Positions 22,237 to 29,863 of a stretch of 29,863 nt of DNA are shown here, in pieces. A model generated the notes under the pieces. It worked only from the letters and a program-made list of their open reading frames with translations. It had not been told where the DNA came from and did not search any database. Every line of letters starts with the position of its first letter. The stretch's first letter is position 1. Source of the stretch: JBBQSN01 sp038213835 (GTDB lineage Bacteria; Actinomycetota; Actinomycetes; Actinomycetales; CAWJMD01); the NCBI GenBank assembly GCA_038213835.1, contig JBBQSN010000016.1:1-29863 (forward strand), in the 5' to 3' direction. The translations under genes and the position numbers were made by a program.

Positions 22237-23870
22237 GGACGGTCGTCCGCGGCCGGCACCACCGACAGCAGCCTGATGACGCCGGGCAGCTGGGCCGACC
22301 GGTCGGTCAGGTGCAGCCGCAGGACCGGCCGGTCGTGCTCGCCCAGCACCTGGGCATCGCCCGCCGCCTGGGCCGCGATCAACCGACCGAAGGTGAACGG
22401 CTGGTCCGGCACGTCGACGTCGGGACCGGCTGGGGCAGAGGTGATCTGGAGGAACGAACCCTGCGGCGGACCACCCTTGTGGTACTGCCCCGTCGAGTGC
22501 AGGAAGCGCGGACCCCACCCGAAGGTGACGGGCCGGCCGGTGCGCAGCGCGAGCTCGCGCCGCACCCCCGCGAGCGAGGCGTCGGCCTCGCGGTCCAGGT
22601 AGGCCATGACCGCCAGGTAGCCGTCCGGCTCGAGCGAGCGCAGCAGTGCGTCGACCGCGTCGGCCAGGGTGTCGGCGCCGTCCAGCAGGCCCGGGGTGCC
22701 GCGCACCTCGACGCCCTCGTCGACGAACGCGGGGTCCTCGGGTGCGGGCGTGGCGTCGAGCATGCCGCGCGCCGCCGTCTTGGCGCTCTCGACGTCCGGC
22801 TGGTCGAAGGGGTTGATGGCGAGCAGGCGCCCGGCGACGGCGGTGGCGAACTCCCACACCATCATCTGCGCGCCGAGCGGTCCGGAGACGGCGACGCGGG
22901 GGCCCTCGTGGGCCTGTGCGGTACCGGAGACCACGTGCGCCACCAGGACGTCCTCGGCGGGGGAGGAGATCTCGGGCGCACCGGCTTCCACGACGACGGG
23001 CAGCACGCCCGTGCCGTCCTTGCCGGTGGACTCGGCGATCAGCTGCTCGGCCCAGTCGCCGAAGCCGACGAGGCCGGAGCCGTCGTCGACGATCGCGAGC
23101 TTGTCGCGGCGTCCGCCCGCGTCGTTCTGGCTGGCCCCGAGCGCCGCACCGAGGACCAGGCCCGGGTTCGTGCCGCCCGACGCGGCCAGGGACTCCTGGA
23201 CCGACGCGGCCTCGTCCAGCAGGGCGCCGACGTCGGCACCGGCCAGACCGGAGGGCACCAGGCCGAACGCGGTCAGCGCCGAGTAGCGGCCACCGACGTG
23301 CGGGTCGGCGGTGAAGACCTTGCGGTAGCCCGCCTCGGTCGAGGCCTCCTCCAGCGGGGACCCGGGGTCGGTGACGATCACGATGCGGCGGGTGGGGTCG
23401 ATGCCGGCCGCCTCGAAGGCGGCGACGAACGCCCTGCGCTGGGAGTCGGTCTCGACCGTGGACCCCGACTTGCTCGACACGACCACGACCGTGCGGTCGA
23501 GGTCCGTGGCCACCGTGCGGGCGACCTGGCCGGGGTCGGTGCCGTCCAGCACCACGAGCGGCACGCGGGCGGTGCCGCAGATGACCTCTGGCGCCAGCGA
23601 CGAGCCGCCCATGCCGCACAGCACGACCCGGTCGACGCCCTCGGACCGCAGCTCTTCGCGCAGCGCCACGATCTCGGCCACGAGCGGTCGGGACGTGCTC
23701 GGGGCGTCGAGCCAACCGAGCCGGATCGCCGACTCGCTCTCTGCGGCCTTGCCCCAGAGCGTGTGGTCCTTGGCGCTGAGCCTGGCCGCCACGTCGGAGG
23801 CGTCCAGGGTGGGCACCTCGCGGTCCGCCGCCTGCCGAGCTGCCCCCTGGACGTCGACCGAGAAGGTCAC
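22233..23870 (-). CDS. pgi: Glucose-6-phosphate isomerase
   Basis: The enzyme interconverts glucose-6-phosphate and fructose-6-phosphate, joining glycolysis to the pentose phosphate pathway. The 545-residue protein has SIS-type sugar-phosphate sites: LCGMGGSSLAPEV, VVSSKSGSTVETDS, and GGRYSALTAFGLVP, plus the late HSTGQYHKGGP segment. Its sequence is of the diverged actinobacterial type that is often found beside tal. The GTG at 23870 (MTFSVDVQGAARQ) overlaps the tal stop by 4 bp; the frame is open upstream through tal and tkt, but this is shadow. No second pgi is seen here. Confidence 0.96.
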   Translation of the reverse strand: MTFSVDVQGAARQAADREVPTLDASDVAARLSAKDHTLWGKAAESESAIRLGWLDAPSTSRPLVAEIVALREELRSEGVDRVVLCGMGGSSLAPEVICGTARVPLVVLDGTDPGQVARTVATDLDRTVVVVSSKSGSTVETDSQRRAFVAAFEAAGIDPTRRIVIVTDPGSPLEEASTEAGYRKVFTADPHVGGRYSALTAFGLVPSGLAGADVGALLDEAASVQESLAASGGTNPGLVLGAALGASQNDAGGRRDKLAIVDDGSGLVGFGDWAEQLIAESTGKDGTGVLPVVVEAGAPEISSPAEDVLVAHVVSGTAQAHEGPRVAVSGPLGAQMMVWEFATAVAGRLLAINPFDQPDVESAKTAARGMLDATPAPEDPAFVDEGVEVRGTPGLLDGADTLADAVDALLRSLEPDGYLAVMAYLDREADASLAGVRRELALRTGRPVTFGWGPRFLHSTGQYHKGGPPQGSFLQITSAPAGPDVDVPDQPFTFGRLIAAQAAGDAQVLGEHDRPVLRLHLTDRSAQLPGVIRLLSVVPAADDRP

Positions 23871-25057
23871 TGCTGCGCCTCCTCGGACGACTCGGAGGTA
23901 GCGGACCGCGCGAGCTCGTCGGACACGGTGGCCTGCAGCTCGGACCAGGAGGCGTCGAACTTCTCCACGCCCTCCTTCTCCAGCTGTGCGGTGACCTCGG
24001 CGTAGGAGATGCCGAGCCGCTCGAGCCGGTCGAGGAGCGCGTCGGCCTCGCTCTCGGTGCCGGTCACCGTGTCGGCGGCCACGCCATCGGAGAAGCGGGC
24101 CTCCTTCTCGGTGGCCTCGAGGGTCTTGCCGGGCATCGTGTTCACGACGCCGGGCGCCACCAGCTGGTCGACGTACAGGGTCGAGGGGTAGCTCGGGTCC
24201 TTGACGCCGGTGGAGGCCCACAGCGGGCGCTGCGGGTGGGCGCCGGCCTCGGCCAGCACCTGCCAGCGCGGGGTCGAGAACACCTCGGTCCACGCGTGGT
24301 ACGCCAGCCGGGCGTTCGCGACGCCGGCCTGGCCCTTGAGCGCCGCGGCCTCCGGGGTGCCGTCGGCGTCGAGCCGCTTGTCGATCTCGGAGTCGACCCG
24401 GGAGACGAAGAAGCTGGCCACCGACTCGATCGTGGACAGGTCGCGCCCGGCCTCGCGGGCCTGCTCCAGGCCGACGAGGAACGCCTGCATGACCGCGCGG
24501 TACCGGTCCAGGCTGAAGATCAGCGTGACGTTGACGCTGATGCCCTTGGCCAGCACCTGGCTGATCGCGGGCAGGCCCTCCACCGTGGCCGGGATCTTGA
24601 TGAACAGGTTCGGCCGGTCCACGGCCTCCCAGAGCCGCTGCGCCATCGCGACCGTGCCGCCCGTGTCCTTCGCGAGCCCGGGGTCGACCTCGATCGAGAC
24701 CCGGCCGTCGACGCCGTCGGTGCGGTCGTAGACCGGACGCAGGACGTCGCACCCGCGCCGGACGTCCTCGGTGGTGATCGCGAAGATCGCCTCGGCGACG
24801 TCGGCGCCCTGCTCGGCGAGGCCGGCGACCTGCTCGGCGTACTTCTCGCCCTTCGCCAGCGCGCTGGCGAAGATCGTCGGGTTCGTCGTGACGCCGACGA
24901 CGTGCTTGTCCCGCACGAGCCGCTCGAGGTCGCCGGACTCGAGCAGCTCGCGGGACAGGTCGTCGAGCCAGATCGAGACCCCGGCGGCGCTGAGCGCAGC
25001 CAGACGGTCGTCGGAGTGGCCGTCCTTGGCCACCTGCTGGGTGGTGCTCTCGCTCAT
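23867..25057 (-). CDS. tal: Transaldolase
   Basis: Transaldolase transfers a dihydroxyacetone unit between sugar phosphates in the non-oxidative pentose phosphate branch. The 396-residue protein, of the longer actinobacterial type, has SIWLDDLSRELL, VVGVTTNPTIFASAL, the segment NLFIKIPAT holding the Schiff-base Lys, and NVTLIFSLDRY. The ATG at 25057 (MSESTTQQ) is preceded on the minus strand by GAGGAG at a short normal spacing, so it is preferred over an upstream in-frame ATG at 25099. It lies 60 nt after tkt and ends in a 4-bp overlap with pgi. The last 20 residues are Ser/Glu-rich. Confidence 0.97.
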   Translation of the reverse strand: MSESTTQQVAKDGHSDDRLAALSAAGVSIWLDDLSRELLESGDLERLVRDKHVVGVTTNPTIFASALAKGEKYAEQVAGLAEQGADVAEAIFAITTEDVRRGCDVLRPVYDRTDGVDGRVSIEVDPGLAKDTGGTVAMAQRLWEAVDRPNLFIKIPATVEGLPAISQVLAKGISVNVTLIFSLDRYRAVMQAFLVGLEQAREAGRDLSTIESVASFFVSRVDSEIDKRLDADGTPEAAALKGQAGVANARLAYHAWTEVFSTPRWQVLAEAGAHPQRPLWASTGVKDPSYPSTLYVDQLVAPGVVNTMPGKTLEATEKEARFSDGVAADTVTGTESEADALLDRLERLGISYAEVTAQLEKEGVEKFDASWSELQATVSDELARSATSESSEEAQQ

Positions 25058-25117
25058 GTCGTCTCCTCGTTCGCTGGGGTGCAGCCGCCGGACGGTCATC
25101 CGTGTCGTCGGCTGCCG

Positions 25118-27301
25118 TCAGTTCTGGTCGCCGGTGCCGCCCTCGGTGGGCAGCCGGACGCCCGGGGCAGGGTCGCCCTGGGCCGATGCGATGGAGTCGC
25201 GGGCAGCCGCCGCCACGGCCTCCGGGGTGAAACCGAACTCGCGGAACAGCGTCCCGGCGTCGGCGGAGGCACCGAAGTGCTCGATCGCGATGCTGCGACC
25301 GGCGTCGCCGACCAGCTCGCGCCAGCCCATGGCCACGCCTGCCTCGATGGAGACGCGGGCCCGGACGGAGGGCGGCAGGACGCTGTTCCGGTAGCTGTCG
25401 TCCTGGTCGTCGAACCACTCGCGGCACGGCATCGAGACCACGCGGGTGGCGACGCCGTCGGCCTGCAGCAGCTCGCGTGCCGCCACGGCGACGGACACCT
25501 CCGAGCCGGTGGCGATCAGCACGACCTCGGGCTCGCCGCCCGCCGCCTCCGCGAGCACGTACCCGCCTCGGGCCACCCCGGACGCGGAAGCGAACGTGTC
25601 GCCGGACGCCGGGCCCTCGCCCCGTGCGGGGTTCGGGAGGTTCTGACGGCTCAGGCAGATGCCGGACGGGCGGTCGGTGCGCTCGAGGATCGTGCGCCAC
25701 GCCCAGGCGGTCTCGGTGGCGTCGGCGGGGCGGACGACGTCCAGGCCCGGGATGGCGCGCAGAGCCGCCAGCTGCTCGATCGGCTGGTGCGTGGGGCCGT
25801 CCTCGCCCAGGCCGATCGAGTCGTGCGTCCAGACGAAGATCGACGGGAGCTCCATCAGGGCGGCCAGCCGGACCGCCGGGCGCATGTAGTCGCTGAAGAT
25901 GAGGAAGGTGCCGCCGTACGCGCGGGTGCCGCCGTGCAGCGTGATGCCGTTGAGGATCGCCCCCATCGCGTGCTCGCGGATGCCGAAGTGCAGCGTGCGG
26001 CCGTAGGGGTTGCCGGGGAAGGCCTTGGTCGACCACTCCTCGGGGACGAACGACGCCTCGCCGTCCATCGTGGTGTTGTTGCTCTCCGCCAGGTCGGCCG
26101 AGCCGCCCCACAGCTCGGGCAGCACCGGGGCCAGGGCGGCGAGCACCTCACCCGACGCCTTCCGGGTGGCGACCTCCTTGCCCGCCTCGAAGTCGGGCAG
26201 CGCGTCGGTCCAGCCCTCCGGCAGGGTGCGGGTGGCCATCCGGTCGAGCAGGGCCGCGCCGTCGGGGTTGCCCTCGCGCCAGGCGCGGTAGGACCCGTCC
26301 CAGTCACGCCGCAGGGCCGCGCCGCGCTCGACCACCTCGCGGGAGTGGGCCAGGACGTCGTCGGCCACCTCGAAGGTCTGCTCCGGGTCGAACCCGAGCG
26401 CGGTCTTCAGCGCGGCGACCTCCTCCTCACCCAGGGCGGAGCCGTGGATCTTGCCGGTGTTCTGCTTCGTCGGCGACGGCCAGCCGATGATCGAGCGCAG
26501 CGCGATGATCGAGGGCCTGCCGGTCTCGGTGCGTGCGGCCTCGTAGGCGGCATGCAGGCCCTCGACGTCCTCGACGTAGGCGCCCGACTCGGTCCAGTCG
26601 ACCCGCTGGGTGTGCCAGCCGTAGGCCTCGTACCGCGCCAGGACGTCCTCGCTGAAGGCGATGTCGGTGTCGTCCTCGATGGAGATCTTGTTCTGGTCGT
26701 ACAGGACCACGAGGTTGCCCAGCTTCTGGTGGCCGGCGATCGAGGAGGCCTCGGAGCTGACGCCCTCCTGGAGGTCGCCGTCGGAGGCGAAGACGTAGAT
26801 CGTGTGGTCGAAGGGGCTGGTGCCGGGGGCGGCCTCGGGGTCGAGCAGGCCTCGCTCGCGCCTGGCGGCCATCGCCATGCCGACGGCCGAGGCCAGGCCC
26901 TGACCGAGCGGGCCTGTGGTCATCTCCACGCCGGGCGTGTGGTGGTACTCGGGGTGGCCGGGCGTCTGGGAACCCCACGTGCGCAACGACTTCAGGGCGT
27001 CGAGGTCCATCGGGTAGCCCGACAGGTACAGCTGGATGTACAGCGTGAGGCTGGTGTGGCCGCAGGACAGCACGAACCGGTCGCGACCCACCCACAGGGG
27101 GTCGGCGGGGTCGTGGCGCAGCAGGCGCTGGAACAGCAGGTAGGCGGCGGGTGCCAGGCTCATCGCGGTGCCCGGATGGCCGTTGCCGACCTTCTGGACC
27201 GCGTCGGCGGCCAGCACCCGCACGGTGTCGACGGCTCGCCGGTCCAACTCGGACCAGGTGAGCGACTGGGAGGCGGACGAGGGGCTGCTCTCGGCGTTCA
27301 C
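25118..27301 (-). CDS. tkt: Transketolase
   Basis: Transketolase moves two-carbon units between sugar phosphates using thiamine diphosphate. The 727-residue protein has the N-terminal NGHPGTAMSLAP, the cofactor site ASDGDLQEGVSSEASSIAGHQKLGNLVVLYDQNKISI, the pyrimidine-domain GIREHAMGAILNGI, and a C-terminal domain with EHFGASADAGTLFREFGFT. The GTG at 27301 is chosen because TAGGCT lies 7 nt before it on the minus strand and because MNAESSPSSASQ gives a normal-length leader; the open frame beyond it is non-coding. It is the first gene of the six-gene pentose phosphate operon and faces away from ctaB. Confidence 0.98.
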   Translation of the reverse strand: MNAESSPSSASQSLTWSELDRRAVDTVRVLAADAVQKVGNGHPGTAMSLAPAAYLLFQRLLRHDPADPLWVGRDRFVLSCGHTSLTLYIQLYLSGYPMDLDALKSLRTWGSQTPGHPEYHHTPGVEMTTGPLGQGLASAVGMAMAARRERGLLDPEAAPGTSPFDHTIYVFASDGDLQEGVSSEASSIAGHQKLGNLVVLYDQNKISIEDDTDIAFSEDVLARYEAYGWHTQRVDWTESGAYVEDVEGLHAAYEAARTETGRPSIIALRSIIGWPSPTKQNTGKIHGSALGEEEVAALKTALGFDPEQTFEVADDVLAHSREVVERGAALRRDWDGSYRAWREGNPDGAALLDRMATRTLPEGWTDALPDFEAGKEVATRKASGEVLAALAPVLPELWGGSADLAESNNTTMDGEASFVPEEWSTKAFPGNPYGRTLHFGIREHAMGAILNGITLHGGTRAYGGTFLIFSDYMRPAVRLAALMELPSIFVWTHDSIGLGEDGPTHQPIEQLAALRAIPGLDVVRPADATETAWAWRTILERTDRPSGICLSRQNLPNPARGEGPASGDTFASASGVARGGYVLAEAAGGEPEVVLIATGSEVSVAVAARELLQADGVATRVVSMPCREWFDDQDDSYRNSVLPPSVRARVSIEAGVAMGWRELVGDAGRSIAIEHFGASADAGTLFREFGFTPEAVAAAARDSIASAQGDPAPGVRLPTEGGTGDQN

Positions 27302-27308
27302 GGTGTCG

Positions 27309-27314
27309 AGCCTA
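27309..27314 (-). promoter_or_regulatory. -10 box of the tkt-tal-pgi-zwf-opcA-pgl operon, leaderless
   Basis: On the minus strand TAGGCT is followed by 7 nt and the GTG start of tkt. There is no Shine-Dalgarno sequence. The -35 region shows no clear element. This probably drives the whole six-gene operon. Confidence 0.6.
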
Positions 27315-27377
27315 GTCCGGCCGGCACCGCCCCGCGTGCTGGCCGGGTGCCGTCTCGGGAGGCGGGACCCGACGCCG

Positions 27378-27383
27378 TAGGAT
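27378..27383 (+). promoter_or_regulatory. Possible -10 box of ctaB
   Basis: TAGGAT matches TANNNT and would start a transcript near 27390, giving ctaB a leader of about 110 nt. A -35 element is not clear. The leader has a small GC palindrome (CCGTCCGGGACGG near 27418) and ends with GGAGAGAGG (27487-27495) before the start. Confidence 0.45.
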
Positions 27384-27499
27384 GGGGCCGTCCCGACCGG
27401 TCCGCCCACGACGTCCCCCGTCCGGGACGGACAACTGCCACTGCCCGGGACGACGACAGGCGCACGAGTCCATCACGACACCCAGCGGAGAGAGGCCGT

Positions 27500-28459
27500 G
27501 TGACCACGCTCGACCCCTCGCACGCACCCGGCGCCGACCGGGCCGCGGGCGGCGCCCCCCAGGGTTCTGCGGCCCGTCGCTCGACCTTTGCCGCCTACCT
27601 CGCGCTCACCAAGCCGCGCGTCGTCGAGCTGCTGCTGGTCACCACGGTGCCGACCATGCTGCTCGCCCAGGGCGGCTTCCCCTCGGTCTGGCTCGTGCTG
27701 GCGACGCTGGTCGGCGGTTCCCTGGCCGCGGGCAGCGCCAACGCCGTGAACATGTACCTGGACCAGGACATCGACCGGGTGATGAAGCGGACCCAGGGCC
27801 GTCCGTTGGTCACCGGCGAGCTGACCGGCCGCCAGGCGATCGTCTTCGGCATCGGCCTCGGCGTCGTGGCCACGCTGTGGCTCGGGCTGCTGGTCAACTG
27901 GCTGTCGGCCGTGCTGGCCCTCGCGGCCATCCTGTTCTACGTCTTCGTCTACACCCTGGGTCTCAAGCGGCGGACGCCGCAGAACATCGTCTGGGGCGGG
28001 GCCGCCGGCTGCATGCCCGTGCTCATCGGCTGGTCGGCCGTGACGAACTCGCTGTCGTGGGCCGCGGTCGTGCTGTTCGGCGTCATCTTCCTCTGGACCC
28101 CGCCCCACTACTGGCCGCTGTCGATGCGCTTCGGCGACGACTACGCGGCGGTCGACGTCCCCATGCTCGGCGCGGTCGCGAGGCCGTCGGTGGTCGCGCG
28201 CCAGATCATCGGGTACTCGTGGGCGATGGTTGCCTGCTCGCTGCTGCTGGTGCCCGTGGCCCCCACCGGTCCGCTCTACGCGATCGCTGCCGTGGTGCTC
28301 GGCGCGTGGTTCCTGGTGGAGTCGCACCTGCTCTCGCGCCGGTCGCGCGGTTCCGAGCGGGGCCGTGACGTCGGCGCGATGCGCGTCTTCCACGTCTCGA
28401 TCACCTACCTGACGCTGCTGTTCCTCGCCGTGGGGCTGGACCCGTTCGTCCGGTTCTGA
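27500..28459 (+). CDS. ctaB: Protoheme IX farnesyltransferase (heme O synthase)
   Basis: This UbiA-family membrane enzyme adds a farnesyl group to heme B, giving heme O for aa3/bo-type oxidases. The 319-residue protein begins with a soluble Ala/Gly-rich leader of about 30 residues, then LTKPRVVELLLVTTVPTML. The first Asp-rich motif NAVNMYLDQDIDRVMKRTQGRPL and the second loop RFGDDYAAVDVPML are intact, and about nine membrane helices can be traced, including the conserved LWTPPHYWPLSMR. The GTG at 27500 has a Shine-Dalgarno sequence just upstream. The open frame extending far upstream is a shadow of tkt. ctaA, the next enzyme, lies 385 nt away on the other strand. Confidence 0.97.
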   Translation: MTTLDPSHAPGADRAAGGAPQGSAARRSTFAAYLALTKPRVVELLLVTTVPTMLLAQGGFPSVWLVLATLVGGSLAAGSANAVNMYLDQDIDRVMKRTQGRPLVTGELTGRQAIVFGIGLGVVATLWLGLLVNWLSAVLALAAILFYVFVYTLGLKRRTPQNIVWGGAAGCMPVLIGWSAVTNSLSWAAVVLFGVIFLWTPPHYWPLSMRFGDDYAAVDVPMLGAVARPSVVARQIIGYSWAMVACSLLLVPVAPTGPLYAIAAVVLGAWFLVESHLLSRRSRGSERGRDVGAMRVFHVSITYLTLLFLAVGLDPFVRF

Positions 28460-28488
28460 GGCCGGCGCGCCACCCCGTTCGCACCTGA

Positions 28489-28761
28489 TGGGCCCGCATC
28501 GACCGTGTGGACGTGACCGATCACCGGGCGGTCGCGACCGCCGTGAACCGCGTCGTGGAGCGCGCGCCCCTGAAGGTGGTGGTCTGGGCCGCAGGCGTCT
28601 TCGACTGGCATCGAGGAGGCGCGGCGTCCGCGGACGTCGCCGACCCGGCAGGGTGGCGGCGCGTCCTCGACGTCAACCTGACCGCAGCCGCCGTCCTGAG
28701 GCCGCTGGTGCTGGCGGCAGCCCCGAGCGCGACGTCCCTCGACGTTCGCGACCGGGGGTGA
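28489..28761 (+). pseudogene. Remnant of a short-chain dehydrogenase/reductase (SDR) gene
   Basis: The frame from 28489 reads RIDRVDVTDHRAVATAVNRVVERAPLK, then VVVWAAGVFDWHRGG, then DPAGWRRVLDVNLTAAAVLRPLVLAA before stopping at 28761. This matches the centre of SDR enzymes: the DVTD strand, the NNAG-like AAG motif, and the DVNL helix. The N-terminal TGxxxGIG cofactor motif is missing (an in-frame TGA lies at 28486-28488), and the catalytic Ser and YxxxK are missing after the stop. An 84-residue open frame starts at GTG 28507, but it cannot form an active SDR. It lies between ctaB and ctaA, which suggests a decayed passenger gene. I did not find the missing parts in other frames nearby. Confidence 0.7.
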
Positions 28762-28843
28762 CGTCCAGCCCGATCGAGGCTGTCCTGTGGAGGTCCAGCT
28801 GCAGCCGCAGCGCACGCCCTGACGTCGGAACCCGTGAGCCCTC

Positions 28844-29794
28844 TCAGACGGTCGTGGTGGCGGTGGCCCGACTGGCGTCCGTGAGCAGCGCCGGGCCCCG
28901 CTCCCGCAGGCCGGCGACAGCGAGCGTGAGAGACACCACCAGCAGGCTGGCGCCCAGCATGTGCATCAGCACGAGGGCCTCCGGCAGGTCGGTGAGGTAC
29001 TGCACGTAGCCGATCAGGCCCTGGGCGAGCGTCACCGCGAGCAGCCAGCCGGCGCGCCGCTGGGACCGGTGCGGGGCGTCGAGCACCCGCAGCGCGATCA
29101 GCAGCCCGACCACGAGCCCGACGAAGAGCAGCACGGTGTCGGCGTGCAGCCAGGCGACGGTCCTGGGGTCGAGGGCGAAACGGGCCGGCTCGTCGGCGTC
29201 GCCCGAGTGCGGACCCGCTCCGGTGACCACGGTGCCGAGGACCAGCACGACCGACGCGACCAGGACCAGCAGGGTGCCGAGCCCGAGCACCTCGCGGCGC
29301 ACGACCGGCATCGACGGCCCGTCGTCCTGGCGGAGCCGGTCGAGCAGGAGCACCGAGACGCTGATCAGGGCCATCGACACCAGGAAGTGGGCGGCCACGG
29401 TGACCGGGTGCAGCCGGGTCAGGACGGTGACCCCGCCCAGGACCGCCTGTGCCACGGTGAGCACCAGGGGAGCGGCGCCGAGGACCAGCAGCCGCCGCGG
29501 CCGGCCGCGCCGCACCAGCAGGACGGTGACCACCAGCGCGCCCAGGGCGGCCAGGCCGACCACGCCGGTGAGGGTGCGGTTGCCGAACTCGATGTACTTG
29601 TGGATGCCCTCCGCCTGCTCCACGACCGGCACGTACGACCCGGGTACGCACTCGGGCCAGGTGGGGCACCCGAGCCCCGACCCGGTCAGGCGCACGAGCC
29701 CACCGGTGACCACGATGAGGACCTGCACCACGAGGTTCACGAGCACGACCCTGCGCATCCAGGGGGTGGGCCGGGCGGGGGCGGTGGCGAGCAC
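28844..29794 (-). CDS. ctaA: Heme A synthase
   Basis: The enzyme oxidises the C8 methyl of heme O to a formyl group, making heme A. The 316-residue membrane protein has about eight helices. The first helix runs into TGGLVRLTGSGLGCPTWPEC, with the Cys pair C43 and C49 found in Gram-positive-type CtaA. HKYIEFGNRTLTG contains the conserved Glu next to the heme-ligand region, and later His residues occur at AHFLVSMAL, AWLHADTVL and LMHMLGASLL. The GTG at 29794 is used; GGGAGG abuts it, too close for a normal ribosome site, and TAACCA lies 6 nt upstream, so the message may be leaderless. An in-frame ATG at 29758 is the alternative. The 69 nt beyond it to the window end show no gene. Confidence 0.96.
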   Translation of the reverse strand: MLATAPARPTPWMRRVVLVNLVVQVLIVVTGGLVRLTGSGLGCPTWPECVPGSYVPVVEQAEGIHKYIEFGNRTLTGVVGLAALGALVVTVLLVRRGRPRRLLVLGAAPLVLTVAQAVLGGVTVLTRLHPVTVAAHFLVSMALISVSVLLLDRLRQDDGPSMPVVRREVLGLGTLLVLVASVVLVLGTVVTGAGPHSGDADEPARFALDPRTVAWLHADTVLLFVGLVVGLLIALRVLDAPHRSQRRAGWLLAVTLAQGLIGYVQYLTDLPEALVLMHMLGASLLVVSLTLAVAGLRERGPALLTDASRATATTTV

Positions 29795-29863
29795 CCTCCC
29801 TGGTTAGACGCCGCCGCGGCCGGCCCGTGGACCGGCGGCCGACGACGGATCAATCCACCGCGA

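Noticed and set aside
23871..26111. Upstream open extension of the pgi frame
   Set aside because: It overlaps tal and tkt in another frame and reads as Arg/Gly/Ala-rich noise; the pgi motifs begin after the GTG at 23870.
24236..27499. Upstream part of the very long plus-strand frame that ends in ctaB
   Set aside because: The sequence before 27500 is the antisense shadow of tal and tkt. Only the part from the GTG at 27500 has ctaB motifs and a ribosome binding site.
28571..28761. Treating the 84-residue frame as a functional small SDR-like protein
   Set aside because: It lacks the cofactor loop and all catalytic residues of SDR enzymes and stops abruptly, so a remnant is the simpler reading.
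29819..29836. GCCGG/CCGGC inverted repeat near the window end
   Set aside because: A 5-bp GC stem with an 8-nt loop is expected by chance in DNA of this composition.

Overview
The window is very GC-rich chromosomal DNA from an actinobacterium (class Actinomycetes). Lineage markers are RbpA, WhiA, OpcA, a mycothiol-dependent-type enzyme, frequent GTG starts, and several genes whose start codon lies 6-7 nt after a TANNNT-type -10 box, as expected for leaderless transcripts. Gene order and content fit Micrococcales or Propionibacteriales; I cannot resolve the genus. There is no sign of a mobile element, phage, CRISPR array, tRNA or rRNA. This is mostly housekeeping DNA.

Layout. (1) 1-1471: the 3' part of a NarL-type sensor kinase with a badly eroded ATPase domain, overlapping an intact response regulator. 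(2) 1486-3991, minus strand: peptide deformylase, an ABM-domain protein, a metallo-beta-lactamase-fold hydrolase and a DinB/MDMPI-type enzyme, with hairpins at several stop codons and a nested inverted repeat at 2444-2489. (3) 4027-8484, plus: a MOSC protein, uvrA behind a near-consensus RecA-independent DNA-damage promoter (PafBC type), and a Tat-exported Rieske lipoprotein. (4) 8571-8646, minus: two hairpins with C6 loops, read here as an actinobacterial 6C small RNA. (5) 8788-13883, plus: uvrC-rapZ-yvcK overlapping, then whiA. (6) 14053-18541, plus: gap-pgk-tpiA-secG-rbpA and a GNAT acetyltransferase. (7) 18732-27301, minus: tkt-tal-pgi-zwf-opcA-pgl, the pentose phosphate operon, with 4-bp overlaps at four successive junctions. 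(8) 27500-29794: ctaB (plus), an SDR gene remnant, and ctaA (minus), the two heme A synthesis enzymes flanking the remnant.

How it works together. Regions 5-7 put lower glycolysis (gap, pgk, tpiA), the oxidative and non-oxidative pentose phosphate pathway and the RapZ/YvcK metabolic regulators side by side. UvrA and UvrC are two of the three excision-repair subunits; uvrB is not in the window. CtaB and CtaA convert heme B to heme A for the aa3 cytochrome c oxidase.

The most unusual items are the probable 6C RNA between the Rieske gene and uvrC, the damage-type promoter at uvrA with a weaker look-alike at uvrC, histone-H1-like Lys/Ala/Thr tails on two unrelated proteins (UvrA and OpcA), a sensor kinase that keeps its phospho-acceptor His but not its ATP-binding motifs, and a Rieske protein lacking both disulphide cysteines. 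I found no convincing wholly new multi-gene system.
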